64,000 nt of DNA from Bacteroidota bacterium (GTDB lineage Bacteria; Bacteroidota; Bacteroidia; JAHEXY01). The position numbers were made by a program, and so were the translations under genes. A model generated the notes under the pieces. It was not told the DNA's origin, made no database searches, and saw only the letters and a program-made list of their open reading frames with translations. The first letter of the stretch is position 1; each line of letters begins with the position of its first letter. The stretch is taken from positions 92,292-156,291 of the forward strand of contig JAHEXY010000011.1 in assembly GCA_023251875.1 (NCBI GenBank), read 5' to 3'. Shown piece after piece: positions 18,778 through 28,148 of this stretch.

Positions 18778-19497
18778 TTATTTTTCAGCGTAAATAATGT
18801 GAGAACCGGCAATTTCTTTAATGAGCGGTAATTGTTCTAAAGCTTTACTTATTTCAGAAACAATATTAATAAGTGGTTTTGGGGTTATGGGATGAAGAAA
18901 ATCATACGGAAAAACCCTTGCTTTTTTGAATCCTAACTGTTTTAGTAAAGCAACCATTTTCCATCTTACTACGGCAGTTTCATCTGGAGAATCTCCAGCA
19001 AGCCGTTTAATAAAAGGAATATTTTTTTGAATAAAAATTTGAGGATTGAGCATGTTAGGTTCTGCAAAAACTATTCTGCCTTGAGGTTTTAATACTCTAT
19101 ATATTTCTTTAAGCGATTTCTCCATATCTAAATGATGTAATACCGAACTTCCATATACGCCATCAAAAAAGTCATCTTTAAATTCAAGATGCATTGCATC
19201 TGCCTGTTTAAAGTTTGCTTGTGGTAAAAGATCTCTTGCAATTTCCAATAAATCTTCTGAAATATCTATAGCTGTAATATTGGCTTGTGTAGTGGAATAA
19301 ACTTTTCTTGTAAAAAGCCCTGTTCCGCATCCAATTTCAAGCAAATTACTCTCTTTATTCCAATTGCCAAGTTGGGCATAATAAGATGCTCTTCTATTGG
19401 CTCTTGAAATGCCAACCGGGCTAGACCAACCCCAAATGGATTCAGCATTTGTTTTTAGTTTTTTTCCATGCTCTATTTCGTGTTCTATTCTTGTCAT
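18778..19497 (-). CDS. Class I SAM-dependent methyltransferase
   Basis: 239 residues with LLEIGCGTGLFTRKVY (motif I), ITAIDISEDLLEIA, DGVYGSSVLHHLDMEKSLKEI and RVLKPQGRIVFAEPN, all typical of the Methyltransf_11 group. It is the second of three methyltransferase genes in the leftward block and ends 7 bases before the fusion gene starts. Its substrate is unknown; context suggests a sugar or carrier-linked sugar. Confidence 0.77.
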   Translation of the reverse strand: MTRIEHEIEHGKKLKTNAESIWGWSSPVGISRANRRASYYAQLGNWNKESNLLEIGCGTGLFTRKVYSTTQANITAIDISEDLLEIARDLLPQANFKQADAMHLEFKDDFFDGVYGSSVLHHLDMEKSLKEIYRVLKPQGRIVFAEPNMLNPQIFIQKNIPFIKRLAGDSPDETAVVRWKMVALLKQLGFKKARVFPYDFLHPITPKPLINIVSEISKALEQLPLIKEIAGSHIIYAEK

Positions 19498-19509
19498 ATT
19501 GAATTTATT

Positions 19510-19887
19510 TTACCAAGGAAATTCTAAATCTTTTGGGTTGTATTGATGATTGCGTTCTATAAATAAACCTTTTCCGGTTTTTCTTAATAACAAAACATCT
19601 TTATTAAATATTCTTGATAGCAAAGCTATAGGCATTAAGAATAAATAAAAAACAATGGATAGAATAATTCTTGAGCTTACCCAGCCCATTTTTTCTGAAA
19701 GTTTAAACCAACCTATTTCGATCCATTGGGCTAATACAGGAAATAGAAGTGAAAGTATGCCAATGCCAAGTCCAATTGCTAAAAAAAATTGTCCTTTAGG
19801 CATTAAACCTTTGTTTAAAAAGAAAAAGGCTAATGCAAGAAATCCGCATATAATTACTAATATGTTTTTATAAGTATCTTTTATCAT
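19510..19887 (-). CDS. Small membrane protein, SxtJ family
   Basis: 125 residues with hydrophobic segments at about 8-28, 32-52 and 70-90, then a positively charged soluble tail (KTGKGLFIERN near the end). Size, helix layout and position beside a carbamoyltransferase and a DUF5989-like protein match SxtJ, a small membrane protein named from saxitoxin clusters and common in bacterial glycan clusters. Its biochemical role is not known to me. It lies 7 bases downstream of the 49-residue gene, so the three genes form one unit. Confidence 0.72.
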   Translation of the reverse strand: MIKDTYKNILVIICGFLALAFFFLNKGLMPKGQFFLAIGLGIGILSLLFPVLAQWIEIGWFKLSEKMGWVSSRIILSIVFYLFLMPIALLSRIFNKDVLLLRKTGKGLFIERNHQYNPKDLEFPW

Positions 19888-19894
19888 AACAATT

Positions 19895-20044
19895 TTAAAA
19901 TAAAGTATAGATAAAAGGAGCTACTGCACTGCCACCTCCAATTACCACTAAAATTCCAATTAATAAAAGTACAATTACAATTGGAATGAGCCACCATTTT
20001 TTTCTTTCTTTTAAAAATTGCCATAAATCTGTAAGAAAATCCAT
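19895..20044 (-). CDS. 49-residue membrane protein, DUF5989-like
   Basis: A short complete gene: ATG at 20044, TAA at 19895. The protein starts MDFLTDLWQFLKERKKWW, continues with one hydrophobic helix (IPIVIVLLLIGILVVIG) and ends SAVAPFIYTLF. This layout (amphipathic start, Lys-Lys-Trp-Trp at the membrane edge, single helix, SA-x-APFIYTLF end) is that of DUF5989 proteins found beside carbamoyltransferases. It lies 19 bases after the carbamoyltransferase and 7 before the SxtJ-like gene. Small enough to be missed by many gene callers. Likely a membrane anchor or partner of the carbamoyltransferase; that role is inferred. Confidence 0.78.
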   Translation of the reverse strand: MDFLTDLWQFLKERKKWWLIPIVIVLLLIGILVVIGGGSAVAPFIYTLF

Positions 20045-20063
20045 ATTCTAATAGGTTTTTAAT

Positions 20064-21926
20064 TTAGTCTAAAACAAATTCTTCTTTCCAATTGTTTTTA
20101 TCGTTCCATTCCGGCTGTTCTTTTTTATCAAAAAGATAATTGCCCACTACCAAATAATCCATTTCTGTTCTCATAAAACAGCGGTAAGCATCATTGGGTA
20201 CACACACAATAGGTTCTCCTCTTACATTAAAACTGGTATTTACAATTACGCCATATCCGGTTCTTTTTTTAAAGGCATTAATTAATTGCCAATAATTTGG
20301 ATTGGTTTCTTTATGCACGGTTTGTATGCGAGCAGAAAAATCAATATGTGTGATAGCAGGTATATCGGAACGCAAATGATAAAGTTTATCTTTTAAAGAT
20401 AAATTTCCATAATCATTTGGTAATTTTTTTCTTCTTTGTTCAACAATGGGTTGTACAAGTAGCATATAGGGAGAACTGCCTTTATGTAAAAAGTACGATG
20501 CGCAATCTTCTGCAAGAACAGAAGGAGCAAAGGGTCTAAATGATTCTCGGTATTTTATTTTTAGGTTTAATTTTTTTTGCATTTCGGGATTACGTGCATC
20601 TCCTATAATACTTCTTGCTCCTAATGCCCTTGGTCCAAATTCCATACGGCCTTGTATCCAGCCAATCACATGTCCTTCGTCTATGTATTTTGCTACCGTA
20701 TCACACAAATCTGAAAAATCTTCAAACTTGCAGTATTGTGCTTTGTATTTTTTAGCCATCAATTCAACTTCTAAAGTTGAAAATTCAGGACCAAGATAAC
20801 TTCCTTTTAAATTATCTGCTTGAGAAGATATCTTTCTATCTTTACCAAAATAGATATGATAAGCAGCCTGTGCAGCTCCTAAAGCCCCTCCTGCATCCCC
20901 TGCTGCAGGCTGAATAAATAGATCTTTAAATATTCCGATGTTTAATAATTTTCCATTAGCCACACAGTTAAGCGCAACACCACCTGCCATACATAAATAA
21001 TCGGCATTGGTTAATCTTTTGGCTTCTTCAGCCATTTTAATTACTACTTCTTCTGTAACATATTGAATGGCTAAGCCCAAATTACAATGCTGTTGAAGCA
21101 GTTCATCTTCAGATGCTCTTTTTTTTAACCCAAATAGTTGTTCCCATTTTGAATCAAAAACCATTCGCAGGCCTACCGCATAATTAAAATATTCTTGGTT
21201 TAACCATACAGAGCCATCTTCATTTATAGTAACCAGTTTGTCTTTTATAATTTCAATATATTTTTTTACTTCATCATCATTCGGATTACCGTATGGAGCT
21301 AGGCCCATCAGTTTATATTCTCCGGAATTAACTTTAAATCCTAAAAAATAGGTAAACGCAGAATAAAGCAAACCCAAAGAATGAGGAAATTTTAATTCTT
21401 TTAAAATTGAAATGTTTTTTCCTTCGCCTAAACAAATTGAAGCAGTAGCCCATTCTCCAACACCATCAATAGTTAAAATTGCAGCTCTTTCAAATGAAGA
21501 TGAATAAAATGCACTAGCAGCATGCGATAAATGATGTTCAGGAAAAAGAAGCTTTAGTTTTTTTTTATTGTAGGGACTTATTTTTTCTAATTCTTCTCGT
21601 ATCAGTCTTTTTAAAAATAATTTTTCTTTAAGCCATACAGGAATTGCAGTTATAAAGGACTGCAAGCCTCTTGGACTAAATGCATAATAGGTTTCTAATA
21701 AGCGTTCAAACTTTAATAAAGGTTTGTCATAAAAAGCAATGGCTTCTATTTCATCAATAGAAACACCGGCATATTCAAGACAAAATTTAACAGCATTATG
21801 TGGAAATTCCGGATCGTGCTTTTTACGAGTAAACCTTTCTTCTTGTGCAGCAGCAATTATTTCTCCATCTTGAATAATAGCAGCTGCTGAATCATGATAA
21901 AATGCCGAAATGCCTAATATATTCAT
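20064..21926 (-). CDS. Carbamoyltransferase, NodU/CmcH/TobZ family
   Basis: Transfers a carbamoyl group from carbamoyl phosphate, through carbamoyl-adenylate, to a hydroxyl of its target. At 620 residues it is full length. The N-terminal Kae1-like half shows GISAFYHDSAAAI, EERFTRKKHDPEFP and the metal-binding HHLSHAASAF. The C-terminal YrdC-like half shows EFGPRALGARSIIGDARN and NTSFNVRGEPIVC. The target is probably a sugar of the surface glycan, since all neighbours are glycan genes; a lipid or secondary metabolite is possible. A TATCTTTG box at 21963-21956 could be its own promoter. Confidence 0.9.
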   Translation of the reverse strand: MNILGISAFYHDSAAAIIQDGEIIAAAQEERFTRKKHDPEFPHNAVKFCLEYAGVSIDEIEAIAFYDKPLLKFERLLETYYAFSPRGLQSFITAIPVWLKEKLFLKRLIREELEKISPYNKKKLKLLFPEHHLSHAASAFYSSSFERAAILTIDGVGEWATASICLGEGKNISILKELKFPHSLGLLYSAFTYFLGFKVNSGEYKLMGLAPYGNPNDDEVKKYIEIIKDKLVTINEDGSVWLNQEYFNYAVGLRMVFDSKWEQLFGLKKRASEDELLQQHCNLGLAIQYVTEEVVIKMAEEAKRLTNADYLCMAGGVALNCVANGKLLNIGIFKDLFIQPAAGDAGGALGAAQAAYHIYFGKDRKISSQADNLKGSYLGPEFSTLEVELMAKKYKAQYCKFEDFSDLCDTVAKYIDEGHVIGWIQGRMEFGPRALGARSIIGDARNPEMQKKLNLKIKYRESFRPFAPSVLAEDCASYFLHKGSSPYMLLVQPIVEQRRKKLPNDYGNLSLKDKLYHLRSDIPAITHIDFSARIQTVHKETNPNYWQLINAFKKRTGYGVIVNTSFNVRGEPIVCVPNDAYRCFMRTEMDYLVVGNYLFDKKEQPEWNDKNNWKEEFVLD

Positions 21927-21955
21927 TGGTAATGAATGGTTTTCAATCTTTTCGG

Positions 21956-21963
21956 CAAAGATA
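21956..21963 (-). promoter_or_regulatory. Possible -7 promoter box before the carbamoyltransferase
   Basis: Reading leftward the sequence is TATCTTTG, the exact -7 element also found before cas2 and in the CRISPR repeats, 29 bases before the ATG. No good TTTG lies at the expected upstream distance, so this is weak. Confidence 0.3.
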
Positions 21964-22024
21964 TGGTTTTTTTTATAAAGACGGACTTACAGATAATGCC
22001 TACATAAACGCATATCAAATGCGT

Positions 22025-23029
22025 TCACAAATAAATTTCTTTTCCTCTTTGTTTAATTGATTTTTGGGCGGCTTCTAATATTTGAACAATTTCAAGCCCT
22101 ATGTTGTGATCAGAAAGAGGATTTTTCTTTTTATTTACAGCAGCTACAAAATCTTCTGCCATTGCTTCAAGAGCTTCTTTAATGGGCACTTTAGGAACAA
22201 GAATATCGCCTACCCTATAATCAACTAAAATATTGTTTTTTTCTATTTCTGATGTTAGTTTATAACCACTGTCGTATACCTTAATTTTTTCTGTGGTTTC
22301 GAGATCATTAAAAACAATCATTTTTTTATCTCCACCTATTAACATGTGACGTACTTTAACAGGAGATGTCCATGAGCAAGTTAAATGCGCTATTTTATTA
22401 GAGGGATAAAATAATGTTAGGTAGCCTATATTTTCGATGTTGTTATTGGTATGAGAAATTCCGGTGGCTTGAACAGCTATAGGTCTTTCTTTTAGTAATA
22501 TACTGCAAATAGCCAAATCATGAGGAGCTAAATCCCATAATACATTTATATCCGATTGAAATAACCCAAGATTAATTCTTACAGAATCAATATATTGTAT
22601 TTCTCCAAGGATTCCTTGTTTAACTATGTCTGAAATTATTTTTACTGCCGATGTATACAAATAAGTATGGTCGGGCATTAAAATGGTTTCGTTTTTTTGG
22701 GCTAATGCAATTAATTCTTCAGCTTCTTTTCCTAAGGTTGTCATTGGTTTTTCAACAATCACATGTTTTCCGGATAAAAGCGCTTTTTTAGCTAATTGAA
22801 AGTGGGTATAAGCTGGAGTGGCAATAATTACAGCATCAATTTTAGGATTGTTTATTAAATCATCAGAAGATGTAGTGGTTTCAATAAAAGGATATTGTTG
22901 CACCAGTGTTTTTAATCTTTTTTCATTAAGGTCGGCAACATGGGTAACGCTACACCCTTCCGTTTTACAGAAATTACGAACCAAATTGGGCCCCCAATAT
23001 CCATATCCTATTACACCTATATTTATCAT
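22025..23029 (-). CDS. Gfo/Idh/MocA family NAD(P)-dependent sugar oxidoreductase
   Basis: 334 residues. The N-terminal Rossmann fold starts IGVIGYGYWGPNLVRNF; VIIATPAYTHFQLA and the conserved VEKPMTT (Lys for catalysis) follow. The C-terminal half is the alpha/beta domain of the family with WDLAPHDLAIC supplying the active-site Asp and His. The GYWGPNLVRNF start resembles WlbA-type UDP-GlcNAcA 3-dehydrogenases, but I cannot fix the substrate. It opens the leftward block and is divergent from the deacetylase at 23145. Confidence 0.82.
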   Translation of the reverse strand: MINIGVIGYGYWGPNLVRNFCKTEGCSVTHVADLNEKRLKTLVQQYPFIETTTSSDDLINNPKIDAVIIATPAYTHFQLAKKALLSGKHVIVEKPMTTLGKEAEELIALAQKNETILMPDHTYLYTSAVKIISDIVKQGILGEIQYIDSVRINLGLFQSDINVLWDLAPHDLAICSILLKERPIAVQATGISHTNNNIENIGYLTLFYPSNKIAHLTCSWTSPVKVRHMLIGGDKKMIVFNDLETTEKIKVYDSGYKLTSEIEKNNILVDYRVGDILVPKVPIKEALEAMAEDFVAAVNKKKNPLSDHNIGLEIVQILEAAQKSIKQRGKEIYL

Positions 23030-23144
23030 TATGTTATAAAAAATTAAAATTAGTGTCTCCCCTCATGCAAAATTATTAGCTAATTTACGGATGAAATTGA
23101 ATATTGTAATACCTTTAATCAGGTTATTCTAAATTTGATATTAA

Positions 23145-24119
23145 ATGCAAAATGGAAAATTTGTTATTTCTCTAGATTTCGAACTGCAATGGGGAGTAAG
23201 AGATAAAAAAACAATCCAAGAATATGGGAGTAACATACTTGGAGTTCATAAGGCAATACCTCTTTTGCTTGAAATTTTTACCGAATATAATATTAATGCT
23301 ACTTTTTCGACCGTAGGTTTTATTTTTTTTGAAAATCGAAAAGAGTTATTAGATAACTTACCTCAACAATTGCCCCAATATCAAAACCAAGTTTTATCTC
23401 CTTATATTGAATGTTTTGATAAAGCTGTAGATGATTTTGAAAATGATGCCTATTATTTTGCTCCTAACCTTATTAAACTTATACAGCAATACCCCAATCA
23501 AGAAATAGGTACTCATACGTTTTCACATTACTATTGCTTAGAAGAAGGGCAAACCATTAATGATTTTAAAGCTGATATTGAAAAAGCTATAGAAATTGCT
23601 GCCAAGTATAATATTCAATTAAATTCTTTAGTTTTTCCAAGAAATCAGTTTAATGATGCTTATTTGAATGTTTGTAGCAACTTAGGAATAAAGTGTTACC
23701 GAGGCAATGAACACTCTTGGTTATATACAGCCCGAAATGGGGAAAAAGAAAGTTTGTTTAGGAGATCATTAAGATTAATAGATGCCTATATTAATATTTC
23801 GGGGCATAACTGTTATGCTGATGAATACCTGAAAAGCAAATTCCCAATGGATATTCCTTCAAGTAGATTCTTAAGGCCATTTTCTAAAAAACTTAAAATT
23901 TTAGATCATTTGCGCCTCAAAAGAATAACAACAGGTATGACTTATGCCGCAAAAAATAATTTAATGTATCATTTGTGGTGGCATCCCCATAATTTTGGGA
24001 TGAATCAAAATGAAAATTTTGATTTTTTAAAAATGATATTGAACCATTATCAATACTTAAATAAAGAATATAATTTTAAAAGTTATACGATGGCAGCATT
24101 GGCAAAATCGTTAATCTAA
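23145..24119 (+). CDS. Polysaccharide deacetylase family protein
   Basis: 324 residues of NodB-homology fold. FVISLDFELQWG has the acidic pair of motif 1, and EIGTHTFSHYYC gives the His-x3-His metal ligands of motif 2. SLVFPRNQFNDAYL and YHLWWHPHNFG supply the later motifs. No signal peptide is visible, so it probably acts in the cytoplasm on a sugar intermediate, as do similar enzymes of capsule loci. It is followed after 8 bases by the GNAT gene. Confidence 0.82.
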   Translation: MQNGKFVISLDFELQWGVRDKKTIQEYGSNILGVHKAIPLLLEIFTEYNINATFSTVGFIFFENRKELLDNLPQQLPQYQNQVLSPYIECFDKAVDDFENDAYYFAPNLIKLIQQYPNQEIGTHTFSHYYCLEEGQTINDFKADIEKAIEIAAKYNIQLNSLVFPRNQFNDAYLNVCSNLGIKCYRGNEHSWLYTARNGEKESLFRRSLRLIDAYINISGHNCYADEYLKSKFPMDIPSSRFLRPFSKKLKILDHLRLKRITTGMTYAAKNNLMYHLWWHPHNFGMNQNENFDFLKMILNHYQYLNKEYNFKSYTMAALAKSLI

Positions 24120-24127
24120 TCTTATAA

Positions 24128-25069
24128 ATGATGAATCAAGATTTTACTTTAAGCAAAATAATACCTGAAGATAAAACTGAGATGAAGAAACTAGCATCTA
24201 ATAATGGAGGTAATCAAAACTTATCTGAAGCATTTATTGACCATTGGTATTTTAATAATCCTTCAAACTCCAAATCATTATGGAAAGTTGTAATGGATGG
24301 CAGTATTGAGGGCTTTGCAACAACTAACAATTTTAAATTTAATATTGATAATAAAGAATGTTTGGTAGCTATGTCTCAAAATGTATTAACTTCTACCAAA
24401 GTGAGGGGCAAGGGCCTATTTAATAAATTGTATTTAAAAACTGAAGAAGAAAATATAGAAGAAAATAAAGTAGACTACTTTTTAACAGTTACCAATAAAT
24501 TAAGCACTCCAATCTTTATCAACAAATTTAACTATGTAAGAGGAAAATGCCCTTTAGTATTGTTAACTTTTTTTAATGTATTCGATTTGTTTTCTAAAAT
24601 TAAATACAAACGTTTATCAGATATCAATTCTATTGATTTTCCTCATACCCATTACTGTTTTAATAATGCAATGAAAAAAAACAGAGATCATTTTAAATGG
24701 AGATACAACAAATATGCGACTGATAAGCTACATGTTATTGCCATCTTAGAACACGCAAAAACGATTGGTTATGCGATTCTAAAATCAGAAAAAAAGAAAG
24801 GCGTTAAAATTTTAATTTTAATGGATATTATTTGTGTAAGCGAAGAAAGTATTCCTCTAATAATTGAGGGGTGTTATGTTTATACCACTAAAAATTATTT
24901 TTTAGCGATGCTCATGTTTGATATTTATGGTAAATTAAAAAGAAAAAAAAATCAACTTTCTTTTAAAGAAAAATTTAATTTTTTAGTTAAGGGGAAATCT
25001 CAAGAAGACACAAAGATGTTAAGCCAAACCAATTTTAATTTATTTTTTGGCGATCTGGATATTGTGTAG
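24128..25069 (+). CDS. GNAT family N-acetyltransferase-like protein
   Basis: 313 residues. The segment VLTSTKVRGKGLFNKLYLKTE looks like acetyl-CoA-binding motif A (R-x-x-G-x-G/L) with the preceding beta strands. A second GNAT-like half seems to follow from about residue 180 (NRDHFKWRYNKY), as in two-domain GNATs of glycan clusters. It is probably co-transcribed with the deacetylase and may re-acylate the amine that enzyme frees. The acyl donor and target are unknown. Its end faces the gene ending at 25099 with 29 bases between. Confidence 0.6.
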   Translation: MMNQDFTLSKIIPEDKTEMKKLASNNGGNQNLSEAFIDHWYFNNPSNSKSLWKVVMDGSIEGFATTNNFKFNIDNKECLVAMSQNVLTSTKVRGKGLFNKLYLKTEEENIEENKVDYFLTVTNKLSTPIFINKFNYVRGKCPLVLLTFFNVFDLFSKIKYKRLSDINSIDFPHTHYCFNNAMKKNRDHFKWRYNKYATDKLHVIAILEHAKTIGYAILKSEKKKGVKILILMDIICVSEESIPLIIEGCYVYTTKNYFLAMLMFDIYGKLKRKKNQLSFKEKFNFLVKGKSQEDTKMLSQTNFNLFFGDLDIV

Positions 25070-25098
25070 CTTCCCATCCCCATTTATATCTTCAGCTA

Positions 25099-26481
25099 TT
25101 ATTTAGCAATAAATTTTACTTTGTTTGCTAATGGTAATTTTGCTTTTTTTGTTGGTAGATTTTTTTGGTTCAATATTAATAATACCATAATGTAAAAGGG
25201 CATAAGAGGTATTCTGTATCTTACAAGAGAGCCAAAATTAGAAGTTGCAAGGCCAACTCCAAATGCAAATAATATAGAAAAAATAAAACAAAAAATGAGC
25301 ATTGGGTCATCGAAAATAGATGTAAAAAAGCCATATATTTTTCTACGTAATAATATTCTAATTGTAAAATAAAGCAATAAGAAATTTTCAATACCCGAGA
25401 TCAGCATCATTGGGTTTTTTGCTTCCCAAATAAAGGGCCTAAACAAGCCTGATGGTATGGCTATGTATGCTTTACCTACAGCCCCCTCAAAAGTTGGATC
25501 AAAGCCACCTATGTCAAAACTATTACCACCGTAGTGCGCTTGCTTTAAATCATATTGGCTAACAGCGGCTTGTTTGAACACCTGATCCGTTGCATATTGG
25601 CCAAGGTATTGATTCATAGAAGAAACCATATTATAACCAATCAATAAGCCTACTGTGGCAAATAAAGGCATGAGAATAGTTTTGATAACCTTATATTTTA
25701 AGTTTTTTAATACACTTGTTAACAACCATGTCATAGAGCCGGGCAAAATTGCTACTAGAATATAAACTTTTATCTTATATATAATATAAACACTAATGGC
25801 AATTGCTATTATACCTGAAATTGGATTTCGCCTTTTTATAAGGCCAAAATAAAACCCCCACAAATACCAGCCTAAGGCCCCAAGTGTAATAGAATCTTTT
25901 AATATGCCGGAACCCCAAAATATAACTGAGGGGATAAATAGAACAGCATAGATAATTTCTTTATGAAAAGCAGGGTAATAATCACATAACACTTTACACA
26001 ATCTCCAATTTCCGGTAAAGGTTATACAGCCTAAAATTAAGGTAGAAAGGAGGTAACTATGAAAAGTAATAAAACAAATTGGTGAAATTAATTTTACCAC
26101 AAAAAAAGCATGTATATCCTTTAAATAAGATGGGAATAATGTAGAAAAATCAAAAATTTTATACATCTGTTCAATATTCGGGTCTACACTCATGATATAA
26201 AAGAACTTCCCGGGATTAAACATCAATAAATTTGCCATACAAATACTATCTGAAAAATAACCCAATGTATCCCCTCCCTTGTAATAAAAAATATATATAA
26301 GACAAACCAATATGCCGCCAAACATTTTCATCATTAATCCGGAAACATAATATTTATAAATTGGATTTCTTTTTTTCTTGTTTGCGACATATTTTGCAAT
26401 AGAATAAATAACAAATAGCATCAGCGGCACCAATACAAAATCTGTCCATTGCAAATAAGTTGCTCCGTAAAGTTTTACCAT
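25099..26481 (-). CDS. Polytopic membrane protein, possible glycan polymerase
   Basis: 460 residues with about ten to twelve hydrophobic helices. The loop YKGGDTLGYFSDS near residue 70 and the WGSGILKDS loop near 190 are the most conserved-looking polar parts. The layout resembles uncharacterised Bacteroidota membrane proteins of polysaccharide loci and could be a Wzy-like polymerase, which are poorly conserved in sequence. No flippase (Wzx) gene is seen in the window. It stands alone on its strand between convergent and divergent genes. Confidence 0.5.
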   Translation of the reverse strand: MVKLYGATYLQWTDFVLVPLMLFVIYSIAKYVANKKKRNPIYKYYVSGLMMKMFGGILVCLIYIFYYKGGDTLGYFSDSICMANLLMFNPGKFFYIMSVDPNIEQMYKIFDFSTLFPSYLKDIHAFFVVKLISPICFITFHSYLLSTLILGCITFTGNWRLCKVLCDYYPAFHKEIIYAVLFIPSVIFWGSGILKDSITLGALGWYLWGFYFGLIKRRNPISGIIAIAISVYIIYKIKVYILVAILPGSMTWLLTSVLKNLKYKVIKTILMPLFATVGLLIGYNMVSSMNQYLGQYATDQVFKQAAVSQYDLKQAHYGGNSFDIGGFDPTFEGAVGKAYIAIPSGLFRPFIWEAKNPMMLISGIENFLLLYFTIRILLRRKIYGFFTSIFDDPMLIFCFIFSILFAFGVGLATSNFGSLVRYRIPLMPFYIMVLLILNQKNLPTKKAKLPLANKVKFIAK

Positions 26482-26509
26482 ATATTATTTCTATCTATTT
26501 ACAAATTAA

Positions 26510-26528
26510 GGGCAGTTCTAAAAATTAT
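26510..26528. repeat. Solo end of the dispersed inverted-repeat element
   Basis: GGGCAGTTCTAAAAATTAT matches the terminal sequence of the 82-89 base elements, but no matching second end lies within 150 bases. This looks like a decayed or truncated copy. Confidence 0.5.
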
Positions 26529-26693
26529 CTTTTTAATGGTTACTATTTATGGCAAAGGTAGTAAACTGTCAATATGGTTGTCTTTTTTATAGAAACATAT
26601 TTTGAGATACTACGACAAAGAAGAGCATCGTTATTTCAATTATAGACAGTAATTCAAAAAAATACTACATTTGCCACAAATTAATTTAATACA

Positions 26694-27062
26694 ATGGCTG
26701 AATTAAGGGAACTAGATACATTTTCAAATCAAAGAGGGTCATTAACGGTGATTCAAAAACCGGATATTCCATTTGATATAAAACGTATATATTATATCTA
26801 TGGCGTAGATAATTCTGATCGTGGAGGACATAGGCATAAAATAACAAGGCAGGTTTTAATTTGTTTAGCCGGTAGTTGTGAAATTGTTAATAATAATGGA
26901 AAAAAAAGAGAAACATTTTTATTAAATAACCCTCGTCTATCATTAATTGTTGAGCCTGAAGATTGGCATGTGCTCACTAAGTTTTCGCCAGATGCTATGT
27001 TGTTGGTGCTGGCATCTGAATTGTATGATGAACAAGATTATATTTACCAAGACTATCCATGA
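26694..27062 (+). CDS. Sugar 3,4-ketoisomerase, FdtA/QdtA-like cupin
   Basis: 122-residue single cupin. The block [17 protein letters not shown] and the glycine-rich ICLAGSCEI are typical of the WxcM/FdtA/QdtA family that moves a keto group from C4 to C3 on dTDP-6-deoxyhexulose. The conserved His in GGHRH is the likely catalytic base. The next gene overlaps it by 4 bases (ATGA) and encodes an aminotransferase, the exact partner order of fdtA-fdtB or qdtA-qdtB. So a 3-amino-3,6-dideoxy sugar is likely. The rmlA and rmlB needed upstream are not in the window. Confidence 0.85.
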   Translation: MAELRELDTFSNQRGSLTVIQKPDIPFDIKRIYYIYGVDNSDRGGHRHKITRQVLICLAGSCEIVNNNGKKRETFLLNNPRLSLIVEPEDWHVLTKFSPDAMLLVLASELYDEQDYIYQDYP

Positions 27063-28144
27063 TTCCATTCTTAAATCTTAAATTAATTAACCAAGCGCAT
27101 AGAGAGGAAATTATTCGTTCTCTTATGGATACCTTTGATTCGGGTTGGTATATTTTAGGAGATCGCTTGCGTGAATTTGAAAATTTATTTGCTAAGTATA
27201 CCCATACAAAACATGCTATTGGAGTAGGTAATGGCTTAGATGCCTTGTCAATTATATTAAAAGCCTATGATTTTAAGCCGCAATCTGAAGTTATAGTTCC
27301 TGCCAATACATATATAGCTACCATTTTGGCTATTTCTCAAAATAATCTCAAACCGGTTTTAGTAGAACCCAGAATAGAAGATTACAATATTGATGTTGAA
27401 AAAATAGAAGCTTGCATTACGGAAAATACAAAAGCTATTATGTTGGTTCATTTATATGGCAGATGTTGCAATATGGATGGCATAAATGCACTTGCAAAAA
27501 AGTATAATCTTAAAATAATTGAAGATTGCGCACAATCTCATGGTGCAACCTATAATGGAATTAAAGCCGGTAACCTTGGAGATGCAGCAGGGTTTAGTTT
27601 TTATCCCGGAAAAAATTTGGGTGCATTAGGAGATGCCGGTGGCATTACAACAAATGATGATCAACTGGCAAAAAAAATAATTGCTTTACGAAATTATGGT
27701 TCAGAAGAAAAATATGTAAACATATACAAGGGATATAATAGTAGATTAGATGAAATGCAAGCTGCTATACTTTCGGTTAAATTAAAATACCTTGATGCGG
27801 ATAACTTAGTAAGAAAAAATATTGCCTCTTATTATTTAGAGCATATCAAAAACAATAAAATCATTCTTCCTGAAAAAGGAAATGAAGAAAGCAATGTATG
27901 GCATTTGTTTGTAGTGCGCAGCAATGAAAGAAATAAATTTCAGACTTATTTAAAAGAAAATAATATACAAACATTAATTCATTACCCCATTCCCGCTCAT
28001 TTGCAAGAAGCTTATAAAGAACTTAACCGACATAGTTATCCCATTACAGAAAAAATCTGTAATGAAGTAATAAGCTTGCCAATAAGTCCGGTAATGTCGA
28101 TGGATGAAGTTCAAAAAGTAGTTGAAGTGGTTAATCAATTTTAA
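27059..28144 (+). CDS. DegT/DnrJ/EryC1/StrS aminotransferase, FdtB-like
   Basis: PLP-dependent sugar aminotransferase, 361 residues. [15 protein letters not shown] is the cofactor-phosphate region; EDCAQSHGA has the Asp and the conserved Gln; the Schiff-base Lys is in [14 protein letters not shown]. The C-terminal HLFVVRS and [12 protein letters not shown] are family features. Paired with the upstream ketoisomerase it would install an amino group at C3 of a dTDP-6-deoxy sugar. Its ATG overlaps the upstream stop as ATGA. Confidence 0.9.
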   Translation: MIPFLNLKLINQAHREEIIRSLMDTFDSGWYILGDRLREFENLFAKYTHTKHAIGVGNGLDALSIILKAYDFKPQSEVIVPANTYIATILAISQNNLKPVLVEPRIEDYNIDVEKIEACITENTKAIMLVHLYGRCCNMDGINALAKKYNLKIIEDCAQSHGATYNGIKAGNLGDAAGFSFYPGKNLGALGDAGGITTNDDQLAKKIIALRNYGSEEKYVNIYKGYNSRLDEMQAAILSVKLKYLDADNLVRKNIASYYLEHIKNNKIILPEKGNEESNVWHLFVVRSNERNKFQTYLKENNIQTLIHYPIPAHLQEAYKELNRHSYPITEKICNEVISLPISPVMSMDEVQKVVEVVNQF

Positions 28145-28148
28145 GTTA

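Noticed and set aside
18771..18812. TTG start for the methyltransferase-GT2 fusion
   Set aside because: It would overlap the upstream gene by 35 bases and adds residues that fit no domain; the ATG at 18770 follows the upstream stop neatly.
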